In this document: piece by piece, positions 1 to 7,228 of the stretch
Layout of the letters: the number at the start of each line of letters is the position of its first letter
Numbering within the stretch: the stretch's first letter is position 1
From: JAICQM01 sp963781555
GTDB lineage: Bacteria; Chloroflexota; Limnocylindria; QHBO01
DNA length: 64,000 nt
NCBI GenBank assembly: GCA_963781555.1
Contig: CAWAGB010000004.1
Location: forward strand, 1-64,000
Direction: 5' to 3'
The notes under the pieces: generated by a model
The model's database searches: none
Told to the model about the DNA's origin: nothing
Seen by the model: only the letters and a program-made list of their open reading frames with translations
Translations under genes and position numbers: made by a program

Positions 1-366
1 TACGCCACCGCCAACGAGACCACCGCCGGCATCATCGACCTCTATCGCCGGGTGATCGCGCACTGCGAGCAGACCGTCGAACTGCTGGATCTCGACACCG
101 TCGGCCACGTCCGGCACTGGGGTGGCAGGGAGGTCACGCTGCACTGGATCCTGGTGCACAACTTCAACGACCTCGCGCAGCACAACGGCCAAGCGGACAT
201 CCTGCGCGAACAGGTCGACGGCAGCGTGGGGTGGCGGCGGCCGGGAGACAACGTGCCTGACGGGTACGACTGGCCGGCGTACGTCGCGAAACTAACCGGG
301 CTCGCCGACAGGTTCCGTGATCAGCCTGCGAACGCGTCCGCCAATCCCGGGAGCCCTCCGCAGTAG
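1..366 (+). CDS. DinB/DUF664-family protein, 5' partial
   Basis: The reading frame is open from base 1 and stops at a TAG at 364-366, so about 121 residues are visible and the N-terminus lies outside the window. The sequence HWILVHNFNDLAQHNGQAD is the typical C-terminal helix of DUF664 proteins in the DinB four-helix-bundle superfamily. Its His residues correspond to the metal-binding set. DUF664 members are common in Actinobacteria, where many act as, or resemble, mycothiol-dependent metalloenzymes; substrate cannot be inferred. A GTG at 52 is internal to the domain and is unlikely to be the true start. Family call good, function unknown. Confidence 0.75.
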   Translation, partial: YATANETTAGIIDLYRRVIAHCEQTVELLDLDTVGHVRHWGGREVTLHWILVHNFNDLAQHNGQADILREQVDGSVGWRRPGDNVPDGYDWPAYVAKLTGLADRFRDQPANASANPGSPPQ

Positions 367-418
367 TGCGTCTGCAAGCGCACGCACGGCGGCATGACAG
401 GACGTTGAGCTCAACCAG

Positions 419-766
419 TCAGGTGATCCAGAGGGGTGGCGTATCGAGGGCTCCCACGCCCCAGAGAAGGAGCCACCCAGCCAGAAGAGAAGCAACCAGG
501 GCCACCGTGATGCCCGCCACGGGTAGCGCGAAAGGCCACCGCATTGGTTCCGCGTGGACCTCTGTCACCGAGCGGCGGCCCAGCGCACCAACCAGCGCAC
601 CTATCGAGGCTCCAATGACCAACAGCGGGACACCCATGATGACCAACGGGTCAGTGATCTCGTAGTAACTACCCTGAAGCGCCGCCGGCAGGACGATCAG
701 CAGACCCACCAGCGTGATACCTGCGGCCAACCCGATGAGTGCGCCCAGCGCCGGTCGGCTCTTCAT
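419..766 (-). CDS. Small three-helix membrane protein, unknown
   Basis: A 115-residue protein if it starts at the ATG at 766 (MKSRPALGAL...). The frame stays open further upstream, but that part is not hydrophobic and looks non-coding. Three probable membrane segments lie at about residues 8-28, 40-62 and 80-102, with a short polar loop (GRRSVTEVHAEP) between the second and third. I do not recognise a family. It stands alone, convergent with the partial gene before it. Likely an inner-membrane protein with no assignable role. Confidence 0.55.
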   Translation of the reverse strand: MKSRPALGALIGLAAGITLVGLLIVLPAALQGSYYEITDPLVIMGVPLLVIGASIGALVGALGRRSVTEVHAEPMRWPFALPVAGITVALVASLLAGWLLLWGVGALDTPPLWIT

Positions 767-896
767 GGCCCGAGTATCGAGGGGAGTCCCCTCAAGGACA
801 AGACTGCGGCTCGAGGTCTTCGCGTGGCAGTCAACGTCAGGGTTCTCCAATCCACTCATGGCGCGACCGCGCGGACGGCGGTGCGGGTTCAGGCGG

Positions 897-1349
897 TCAA
901 CGCAACGCTTCCGCTAGTGATTCTGATGGTGTCTCGAAGCCCAGGGTTTGTCGAGGACGGTTGTTGAGCTCTGCGGCGATGGCGTCGAAGTCGGTTTGGG
1001 TCAGGCTGCGGAAGTCCAGCCGGCGGGGCAGGTACTGACGCAGCAGGCCGTTGGTGTTCTCGTTGCTGCCGCGTTGCCAGGGCGACTTGGGGTCGCAGAA
1101 GTAGACCTGAACACCGGTGGCGATGGTGAACTGCTGGTGTTGGGCCATCTCGTGTCCCAGGTCCCAGGTCAGGGTCTTGGCCAGCGCCTTGGGCAAGGTG
1201 GTGACCGCGTCGGCCAGAGCTTGGGCGACGGCGTCGGCGCGGTGGTCCCCGCGGGGTAGGGCGACCAGCATCAGGTAGGGGGTCTTGCGTTCGACCAGGG
1301 TCGCCACCGGGCTCATTCCCTTGCCGAAGACCAGGTCGGAGATGGGCTC
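897..1349 (-). pseudogene. IS30-family transposase, 3' half only
   Basis: The minus-strand frame carries the C-terminal DDE integrase half of an IS30-type transposase. The first Asp lies in ISDLVFGKG, the second in LTWDLGHEMA, and the Glu in SPWQRGSNENTNGLLRQY, followed by the usual LNNRPRQTLGFETP ending. The N-terminal helix-turn-helix half is missing. Recognisable homology stops near 1345, where a plus-strand frame of another gene begins, so this is a deletion or insertion remnant. Sequence just beyond the stop (about 885-905) could belong to the terminal repeat, but I cannot confirm its ends. Without a DNA-binding domain it should be inactive. Confidence 0.85.
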
Positions 1350-1359
1350 GTTCCATGCT

Positions 1360-1569
1360 ATGAGTCTGTTCGCCAGGTGGGTTGACCCTCTCATCAAGGA
1401 GGCGCCCGAGCACCCCGACGTGCAGCAAGCGTTTGGCGTAATTGAGGAAATTGCCTCGACCAACACCTATCCGCTGGGTCGCCCTCTCGTCACCGAGTTC
1501 GTCGAAGCTCTTGGGGGTAACAACGAGGCCATCCGCTTGATGGGGCCCAGCACCGTGGGGACTGACTAG
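1360..1569 (+). CDS. Possible DUF7674-like protein, probably 5'-truncated
   Basis: A 69-residue frame starting at an ATG at 1360 and ending in TAG. The acidic helical core (HPDVQQAFGVIEEIASTN, then LVTEFVEALGGNNEA) resembles the DUF7674 pattern I remember, but this is a weak recollection. It begins exactly where the IS30 fragment on the other strand ends. The ATG may therefore be fortuitous and the real N-terminus lost. It could equally be a complete small protein of unknown function. Confidence 0.4.
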   Translation: MSLFARWVDPLIKEAPEHPDVQQAFGVIEEIASTNTYPLGRPLVTEFVEALGGNNEAIRLMGPSTVGTD

Positions 1570-1680
1570 GAGCAGTTCTGCCCCGCACGGGCCCTTTTCG
1601 CCAGGGGTGCCTGCGGCCAGCGGGTGGGAGAATCGCGCGGATCGCGGCATGAGTGGACGGGTTGAAGTAGCGTCGAAGGC

Positions 1681-1905
1681 ATGCCCGACGACGAGCAGGC
1701 GAGGAACGCTGCTGAGATCGAGGACCTTGCACGACTGTTGCATCGTGCTGATGCCAGCCTCGGTGGGCTTCCGTTCGGAGGGCTCCCCCTACTAGGGAGG
1801 GATGGCCGTTCCGCGTTTTTCCAGTCGTGGGAGTCTCTCCCCGAGAGGACGCGCGAGCTTTACCGCAAGCAGGCGCGCGACTCTCAGAAGCCGCGGCCGA
1901 CCTGA
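1681..1905 (+). CDS. Small hypothetical protein, 74 aa
   Basis: ATG start, TGA stop, 74 residues, hydrophilic and mostly charged: an N-terminal helix-like stretch (DDEQARNAAEIEDLARLLHR), a Gly/Leu-rich middle and a basic end (RTRELYRKQARDSQKP). The composition is that of a real soluble protein rather than a shadow frame. No family recognised, no membrane segment, no clear operon partner. Confidence 0.4.
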   Translation: MPDDEQARNAAEIEDLARLLHRADASLGGLPFGGLPLLGRDGRSAFFQSWESLPERTRELYRKQARDSQKPRPT

Positions 1906-1965
1906 GCGCCACGCGGCAGATCCGGTAACGCCCCACGCTGATGTGGATGCGTTGCGGCCACTACG

Positions 1966-2430
1966 GTGACGCACATGGCTGAGCGTGTTGTGAGTCTCGA
2001 TCTCGGCGTGACGTGGGAGCCGAACGATCCGGAGGCGTTCCTTCTGTCCGACTACTACGGCAAGACCGTGCTCGCACTCAAGCCGCATCCCGATGACGCT
2101 GACCGACGTTCGGTGAGCCTGGTCTGGTCCGGCACCCGCTACGCCTGCATGGCGGACCCGAACGACGAAGCGATCAGCGGCCATCGCCTTTACGCGAATG
2201 GCCTAGGCGATGTGTTCTGGGCAGGGGACGTCCGCGACAGCGATCTGATCCGGGCTCTTGAGACGCAGAACCGCGTTCACCCAAGCCACGATCCCGCTCG
2301 TTTCGAGTCGCTGACCCATCACGTCGTTCTGCTCAAGGAGTGCGTGGTCGAGGTCGTTGCCCAGGCTCTCTCGATCCAACGATGGGACGGCACCACGATG
2401 GACGCCGTAACAAGCGCCCACAGCAACTGA
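1966..2430 (+). CDS. Conserved hypothetical protein, 154 aa
   Basis: A soluble 154-residue protein starting at GTG 1966, or 151 residues from the ATG at 1975. Motifs such as WSGTRYACMADPNDEAISGH, QNRVHPSHDP and LLKECVVEVVA resemble a conserved group of actinobacterial hypothetical proteins that I recall without a functional name. There is no signal peptide or membrane helix. It stands alone on the plus strand between other small orphan genes. The protein is probably real; its role is unknown. Confidence 0.6.
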   Translation: MTHMAERVVSLDLGVTWEPNDPEAFLLSDYYGKTVLALKPHPDDADRRSVSLVWSGTRYACMADPNDEAISGHRLYANGLGDVFWAGDVRDSDLIRALETQNRVHPSHDPARFESLTHHVVLLKECVVEVVAQALSIQRWDGTTMDAVTSAHSN

Positions 2431-2485
2431 CCGACATCCTCACATCGGCACGAGCGGATCGCGGCAGATGAGTGAAGGCTCGCAG

Positions 2486-2977
2486 TCAGTCTGCGTCCAC
2501 GTGAACCCAGACGGTTCGACTGAACTCCCACCCCATGGCTGCAGAGTGCTTCTCGCGGGCGCAGACGTAGTAGGCGGAACCGCCTGGCAGGGTCGCTGGG
2601 GGCTGCATTGGAGCGCGGAACTCCTCCGGGAAGGCCCACAGAAAATGGTCACGGTGACTAGAGATGTACATGCTCGGCGGTTCCCCCTTGCGCACGTCGG
2701 CCCCGAGGTTCGCCCACGTAGGAACCTGTCGGTCCATGCTCTCGGATTCCCGCAGCGGCAGCGCCAACCGGACGTCGACGTCTAGCGATCCGAGGTGAGA
2801 GCGCGCCTCCAGTACCTCCGAGAGGCAGGCGATTGAGTCGGCCACCACGTCGTCCCCTTGCGGGTGCTTCCAGACGAGTTCATCGAGATGCCTCGTGGCG
2901 AAACCGGGGGTCTCGGGGGCCTGCGCGTACATGAGAACCCAGTCGCACACACTGCGCGTTCGGGCATCGTCATGCAT
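2486..2977 (-). CDS. Hypothetical protein, 163 aa
   Basis: Starts at the ATG at 2977 (MHDDARTRSVCDWVLM). The open frame continues about 110 codons upstream, but that section has non-coding composition and overlaps another small gene. The protein is soluble, with mixed acidic and aromatic regions (TRHLDELVWKHPQGDDVVAD; FLWAFPEEFRAPM). I recognise no family or catalytic motif. Codon usage is consistent with a genuine gene of the low-density left segment. Confidence 0.5.
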   Translation of the reverse strand: MHDDARTRSVCDWVLMYAQAPETPGFATRHLDELVWKHPQGDDVVADSIACLSEVLEARSHLGSLDVDVRLALPLRESESMDRQVPTWANLGADVRKGEPPSMYISSHRDHFLWAFPEEFRAPMQPPATLPGGSAYYVCAREKHSAAMGWEFSRTVWVHVDAD

Positions 2978-3125
2978 CTCTGCGGGGTGTCCGGTCACGT
3001 CCGTAAGCCTAGAACGCTCACACCGGCTGGTTGCGCGTTCAGCGACCAGCCGCTCATCGGCAGAAGCTGACGTCTTGCTCCGGCACGGTGCGGATAGACG
3101 CGACTTGTAAGCCGAGTACGGCGTC

Positions 3126-3281
3126 TCACGAGTCGCCGAGGTCGCCCCTGGTGAGACGGCGCTTCTTACCGACTCTGCGCAGAACGGACCAGGGCTCGCG
3201 GACGGCGCGCCCATTGCGGCGGTTCTTGTGCGGCTTACAAAGCTGGCAGCCCTTGTACTGCCGATGCGGTGAGTGAGCCAT
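3126..3281 (-). CDS. 51-aa basic protein with CxxCKPHK motif
   Basis: A short gene from ATG 3281 to TGA 3126, 51 residues. It begins MAHSPHRQYKGCQLCKPHKN and ends with a strongly basic stretch (RRVGKKRRLTRGDLGDS). The arrangement of a CxxC pair followed by KPHK, then an Arg/Lys cluster and an RGDLGD-type end, matches a small conserved actinobacterial hypothetical family as I remember it. The single CxxC could contribute to metal binding or be redox active, and the basic tail suggests nucleic-acid contact; both are inference. The adjacent downstream gene at 2977 runs in the same direction, about 150 bases away. Confidence 0.55.
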   Translation of the reverse strand: MAHSPHRQYKGCQLCKPHKNRRNGRAVREPWSVLRRVGKKRRLTRGDLGDS

Positions 3282-3474
3282 GGTGGCTCCGATCCGTGAC
3301 CAACACCCGCCACGGAGGGCGGGGTGGCTCAGCTCGTCCGCTCATGACGTCAGGATATCGGCCGCTGGGAGCCTCCCGCGCGGCTCGAGCCGGATCCGAT
3401 TCCAAGACCTAAGGCGGTGGAGAGACTCGCTAAATTGATGGGTCTCCCAAGCCTGACCCTGACATCCTGCTGCG

Positions 3475-3822
3475 ATGAGCAGGCAAACAGTGACCCTTTG
3501 GCGACCGACGGGTCCAAAGGAGCTCGCACTGGTCGAGGCCGCGGGTTGGCGTCAGTGGCCCCCACGATTGCCAGACCAGCCGATCTTCTACCCGGTGCTG
3601 AACGAGGACTACGCCACACGAATCGCTCGTGACTGGAATGTGAAGGCGAGCGGGGTGGGCTATGTGACGCGCTTCGAGGTCGAGAAGGACTACCTGGACC
3701 GGTACGACGTTCAGCAGGCTGGGGGCCAGACCATTCTCGAGTACTGGATCCCAGCAGATGACCTCGGCGAGTTCAACAACCACGTCGTTGGGCTGATCGA
3801 GGTAGTTGCGGAGTTCCACTGA
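3475..3822 (+). CDS. ADP-ribosylation/crystallin J1-type hypothetical
   Basis: 115 residues from ATG 3475. The body (TLWRPTGPKELALVEAAGW, PDQPIFYPVLNEDYATRIAR, YVTRFEVEKDYLDRY, LEYWIPADDLGEFNNHVVG) matches small proteins that public annotation labels 'ADP-ribosylation/crystallin J1'. That label is weakly founded: the catalytic Asp-rich loops of true ADP-ribosylglycohydrolases are not visible. It is soluble and monocistronic. Family recognition is good, biochemical role unknown. Confidence 0.65.
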   Translation: MSRQTVTLWRPTGPKELALVEAAGWRQWPPRLPDQPIFYPVLNEDYATRIARDWNVKASGVGYVTRFEVEKDYLDRYDVQQAGGQTILEYWIPADDLGEFNNHVVGLIEVVAEFH

Positions 3823-4132
3823 GGCGTAAAGGCGCACGCTCGCATCGCGGTATGTTAGTGCGCTTCGGCGAAGGCTCGTGAAGGCGAAATGACAAGAGAT
3901 GGCTGCGGCTTCCTACGCGGCTGAACGTCGCGCGCTTGGATGCCATCCCGAAGAGGGCGGACTTCTAGAGAGCGTCGAGGTCGTCTGGCAGCTTGAGGGC
4001 TCGCTCTTCGGGAGTCGCCAGAGTCCCACTCGGAACGGGTGAGCCCTATCCCACGTACTGGCCGCTCAAATGGACTGGCGCGGATTTGGGTGATTGAGGG
4101 GTACATGTGGTTAGAACTGCTACTTTGCAGCC
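3823..4132. other. Intergenic, no gene seen
   Basis: About 310 bases between the crystallin J1-type gene and the lipoprotein remnant. I see no protein frame with convincing composition on either strand, no tRNA and no clear hairpin. Part of it presumably carries the promoter of the interrupted lipoprotein gene, but I cannot point to -35/-10 hexamers. Confidence 0.4.
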
Positions 4133-4231
4133 GTGAGGAGCGTTCGTTGGGGGTCTGTGATCGTTGCAGCGGTGGTCTTGTCTGGTTGCGGCAATGGAGG
4201 GGGGCCTGACCCCGGTTCTTGGACACGCTGA
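4133..4231 (+). pseudogene. Lipoprotein signal peptide, gene cut by IS3
   Basis: From a GTG at 4133 the frame encodes a basic start, a hydrophobic stretch and a lipobox: RSVRWGSVIVAAVVLSGC followed by GNGGG. This is a classic signal-peptidase II leader. Immediately after it, at about 4202, the left end of the IS3 element begins and the frame runs into a stop at 4229-4231. I do not find the rest of the lipoprotein to the right of the element (from 5563), so the 3' part is either lost or diverged. The gene is dead. Confidence 0.65.
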
Positions 4232-4268
4232 ATCCAGCATCTGCTGGGGAAGCGAGATGATCCACATC

Positions 4269-4633
4269 ATGGCCAGGAAGAACTACTCCGATGAGTTCCG
4301 TCGTCAGGCCGTCGACCTGTACGAGTCCACCCCGGGGGCCACGGTCCGCGGCATCGCTGAGGACCTGGGCATCGTGCGGGGCACGTTGCGGCACTGGCTC
4401 GAGGCGTACGGCACCGGAAAGAAGACCGCTGCGGACGGCACTGTGACCTCGAGCCCACTGCGGTCCACACCGCCGGTGAGTCTGCGGGGCCACCGGGTGA
4501 GACCCCGGAACGCAAGATCGCCCGGCTCGAGGCCCGCGTCGCCGAGCTCGAGATCAACCAGACGAAGCTGACCACGGAGCGAGAGATCCTCCAGCGGGCG
4601 GCCAAGTATTTCGCCGGGGAGACGCGCTGGTGA
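4269..4633 (+). pseudogene. IS3 OrfA (helix-turn-helix), frameshifted
   Basis: OrfA starts at ATG 4269 with MARKNYSDEFRRQAVDLY and a helix-turn-helix (VRGIAEDLGIVRGTLRHW), as in actinobacterial IS3 elements. The expected frame is lost by one base between about 4440 and 4475. It resumes one frame away as GETPERKIARLEARVAELE...AAKYFAGETRW, the leucine-zipper end of OrfA, with a TGA at 4631-4633. OrfA normally binds the ends and forms OrfAB by programmed frameshifting. This break is inside the gene, away from the usual slip site at the OrfA/OrfB overlap. Confidence 0.8.
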
Positions 4634-5527
4634 GTCGCTTCCAGTTCGTCGCCGACAACTCCGCCACCTTCGAGGTGAAGCGACTGTGTGAGCTCGTGCA
4701 GATCGAGCGTTCGTCCTACTACGCCTGGAAAGCAGGGGCGCCAGCGCGGGCCGTGCGAGCAGCAGCCGACGCGGCGCTGGTGGATCGGATCCGGGTCATC
4801 CACACAGCTGACAACACCGTCGGCGCCCCGAGGGTGACCGCCGAACTCAACGACGGCGCGCCGCCGGCCGAGCGGGTCAACCACAAGCGCGTCGCGCGCC
4901 TCATGGCCGACAACAACATCGCCGGCTACGTCAAGAAGCGCCGCGTGCGCACCACCATCGCCGATCAGGCCGACCAGTTGGTCCCCGACCTGCTCAAGCG
5001 AAACTTCACCGCTGACGCGCCGAACCAGCGCTACGTCGGTGACATCACCTACCTGCCGCTGACCGACGGGACCAACCTGTACTTGGCCACCGTCATCGAC
5101 TGCTACTCACGTCGACTCGCAGGGTGGGCACTGGCAGGGCACATGCGCACCGACCTCGTCACTGACGCTCTGAAGACCGCTGCAGCAACCCGCGGGAGCC
5201 TGGCCGGGGCGATCTTTCACAGCGACCACGGGTCGGTTTACACGTCCAAGGACTACGCCAAGCTCTGCAGCAACCTCGGCGTCACCCAGTCCATGGGCGC
5301 GCATCGGGTCATCGGCCGACAACGCGCTGGCCGAGTCGTTCAACGCCGCCCTCAAACGCGAGGTCCTTCAAGACGCCGCCTGCTGGACCGACGAGCTCAC
5401 CTGCCGCCGCGAGGTCTTCAAGTGGCTCACCCGCTACAACACCAAGCGACGCCACTCCTGGTGCCGCTACCAGTCGCCGATCACCTACGAGACCGGCGCC
5501 ACAGCTACGCTGCCAACCGCCGCGTAA
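4630..5527 (+). pseudogene. IS3 OrfB (DDE transposase), frameshifted
   Basis: Starts at GTG 4630, overlapping the end of OrfA by four bases. It shows the HTH_21 region (LCELVQIERSSYYAWK), then the rve integrase core: first Asp in RYVGDITYLPL, second in AIFHSDHGSVYTS, and the Glu in DNALAESFNAALKRE. The frame breaks right after GVTQSMGA at about 5300 because one extra C is present. The last 75 or so residues (through YETGATATLPTAA) continue in another frame to the TAA at 5525-5527. All three catalytic residues survive, but not in one continuous frame. Confidence 0.85.
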
Positions 5528-5645
5528 TCACACCCCGTGTCCAACATCCGGGGGTAGGGCCCATCCGACCCTCCCGGGCCACCCACCAACTTACGGATCA
5601 GGGCTGGGTACGCAGCCGGCTCGCTCCTTGGGAGATGATGCCGAG

Positions 5646-5933
5646 GTGGACGATCACGAGTGGGCAAACATCTTCGACGCCCTAGACGATGAACAGTATG
5701 ACGCTGCCTTCGAGATCCTCTATGCCCACTTCACCAATCCTGCGCACCTCTACTGCCCTGACTGCGCCGGTGCGTCCAACCGAGACGCCGTAGCTCGTAT
5801 TGCCCTGCAAGCGGCGGACGCGGAAGTCCTGAGACGGATTGTTGTGCGGCACGTAGGCGGCGCAAATGACCCCCCGTCACCTTGGGAGTGGGCAGTGTGC
5901 TTCGAACTCCCGAACGTCAGTGACAGGTTGTAG
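5646..5933 (+). CDS. Hypothetical protein, about 95 aa
   Basis: The frame is open from a TTG at 5628, but a GTG at 5646 gives a more natural acidic start (MDDHEWANIFDALDDEQYD). It is followed by a helical segment (AAFEILYAHFTNP), a CPDC pair and another helix (ALQAADAEVLRRIVVRHVGG). The YCPDC motif could bind metal only with partner Cys residues, which are absent. It lies directly right of the IS3 element and is not a continuation of the interrupted lipoprotein. No family recognised. Confidence 0.45.
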   Translation: MDDHEWANIFDALDDEQYDAAFEILYAHFTNPAHLYCPDCAGASNRDAVARIALQAADAEVLRRIVVRHVGGANDPPSPWEWAVCFELPNVSDRL

Positions 5934-6008
5934 CCCGTTGCTGAGACAGTTTCACCGCTTGCCACTCAGGTTCTCCCGGTGCGTACGAGGGGCCCGAGGC
6001 CTTCGCAC

Positions 6009-6221
6009 TCACATCCTTGCGCCATGACCCTTTGGCAGCGGAGGAAGACGTCCACGCCTCGGGGACGTTTCTGCGAACAGCGCGCGGAACGGCCGGACGT
6101 GATCTTGCAGCCCGTGTAGGTACGTCAGGTTCTTGGTGGCCTCCATCCAGCGATCATCCGGGGCGAACACCTCGCAGCCAAGCAGACGCGCCGAGTGCCA
6201 CGGCCATCCGTCCCACCCCGT
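6009..6221 (-). pseudogene. Gene remnant without a start codon
   Basis: On the minus strand a 70-codon frame bounded by a TAG just above 6221 and a TGA at 6009 has protein-like composition: TGWDGWPWHSARLLGC, then EVFAPDDRWMEATKNLTYLH and a basic end. No ATG, GTG or TTG lies near its upstream end; the first GTG is about 20 codons in. I read it as the 3' remnant of a decayed gene, or a gene with an upstream frameshift. Family unknown. Confidence 0.35.
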
Positions 6222-6294
6222 CTAGCCTGGGAGTTCTGTATGACGAGACGTCTTTGCGCTCGTCGCCGTAACCTCGGCTGGCAAGGCTGCCTGC

Positions 6295-6741
6295 TTAGCG
6301 GGGTGCAGCGTTAACGGCCTTGCTCCATGTCAGGCTGATCGCCGTTGTTCCCAAAATCACAAAGCCGAAGCCGAACAGAGTCCAGCCCAGGATTCCGTAG
6401 TCTGACGCATCTGACGCTGCACCAACCCAGTTGTTGGCCAAGAGCGCATCGACAGCGATGCGGTTCGCCCGATCCCCATCGGACTTAGGCAACGGCTTTT
6501 GCAACACGGCATCGACCTGCTCTTGAGTCAACGGGTACAGCGCCGAACCAGCTGCCACGGGGCTGTTGACCGTGCGCGTCAGCCACTTGGGTGGCATCGA
6601 CGGCGTACAGGAGCATATGAGCGTGCGCCCGATTTTCGGAGCGCTGTGCCACGTTACTGATAGAAACACCTACGCCCGAACTCCAGCGGCCAGTAGCACG
6701 GCGACGGAGTACCGAGCGAGTGATCCCTTATTGAGCGCCAC
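6295..6741 (-). pseudogene. Membrane-anchored protein with in-frame TAG
   Basis: From a GTG at 6741 the frame encodes ALNKGSLARYSVAVLLAAG, a good N-terminal membrane or signal segment, then meets a TAG at 6670-6672. It continues in the same frame through a polar region (YPLTQEQVDAVLQKPLPKSD) to a second hydrophobic helix (GWTLFGFGFVILGTTAISL) and TAA at 6295. A GTG directly after the TAG could restart translation and give a 124-residue product without the first helix. The in-frame amber suggests recent inactivation or a base-call error. No family recognised. Confidence 0.5.
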
Positions 6742-7228
6742 GTCTGCCCCCTGAGTCATGTGAATCGGCTTGGACACGCCCGCCCGACCTCAGGTTCCGC
6801 ACGTCAGCGCAGAGACTACATGCACTTCGATCAACGCGGCCGGGTTGGATGAATGTCTATCTGCCTGTTGAGCTTGGATGGCTGGCGCACGCGGAAAACA
6901 GAATTGGTATCAGGGGTTTGCAAATGGTTGCGGATTCGGCTCCGCCATGAACGAGATGCTGGAGTCGGCCCTTTGGTCGACAGTCGGCCTCCTCACCACG
7001 GGCCTTTGAAGCACGCAGGATGAACTTGTCGCGATGCACTCGAGCCCATTGAAGTTCTCATCACTCGCAAAAGTGGCCCTCGTTAACTAGTCCGGGCGCG
7101 CTGTTCCTCGTTGCAGATCAGTCCGCGCTTGGCGCCGCTGCCGTGACTTCCGCCGGCATCTTTATCACGTACGTTGTTGTTCCAGCGTTCCAGCGTTCCG
7201 GGGAATAGGGCGGTGCATGGGAGTAGGC
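6742..7228. other. Intergenic with no gene, ends at lepA break
   Basis: Nearly 490 bases of comparatively AT-rich sequence with no frame I can support on either strand. Close to its right end, about 7179-7199, the octamer 'gttccagc' is repeated in tandem about two and a half times. It is followed within some 40 bases by the truncated end of lepA, so this is the last stretch of the left segment before the composition changes. Confidence 0.5.

Larger units (their letters stand above)
4202..5562 (+). mobile_element. IS3-family insertion sequence, decayed
   Basis: An element of about 1.36 kb with two consecutive transposase frames and imperfect terminal inverted repeats. The left end (from 4202, GGGCCTGACCCCGG...TTGGACAC) matches the reverse complement of the right end (to 5562, GGGCCCTACCCCCGG...TTGGACAC), with 'ttggacac' conserved in both. 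No clear target duplication is visible. Both transposase frames carry one-base breaks, so this copy is not expected to make its own transposase unless the breaks are sequencing errors. It interrupts a lipoprotein gene. Confidence 0.85.

Noticed and set aside
3855..4493. 212-codon minus-strand frame
   Set aside because: Antisense to IS3 OrfA in its left half and without protein-like composition elsewhere.
4630..5685. A long continuous frame through the IS3 OrfB and beyond to 5685
   Set aside because: After the extra C near 5300 this frame is non-homologous; the true OrfB end is at 5527 in another frame.
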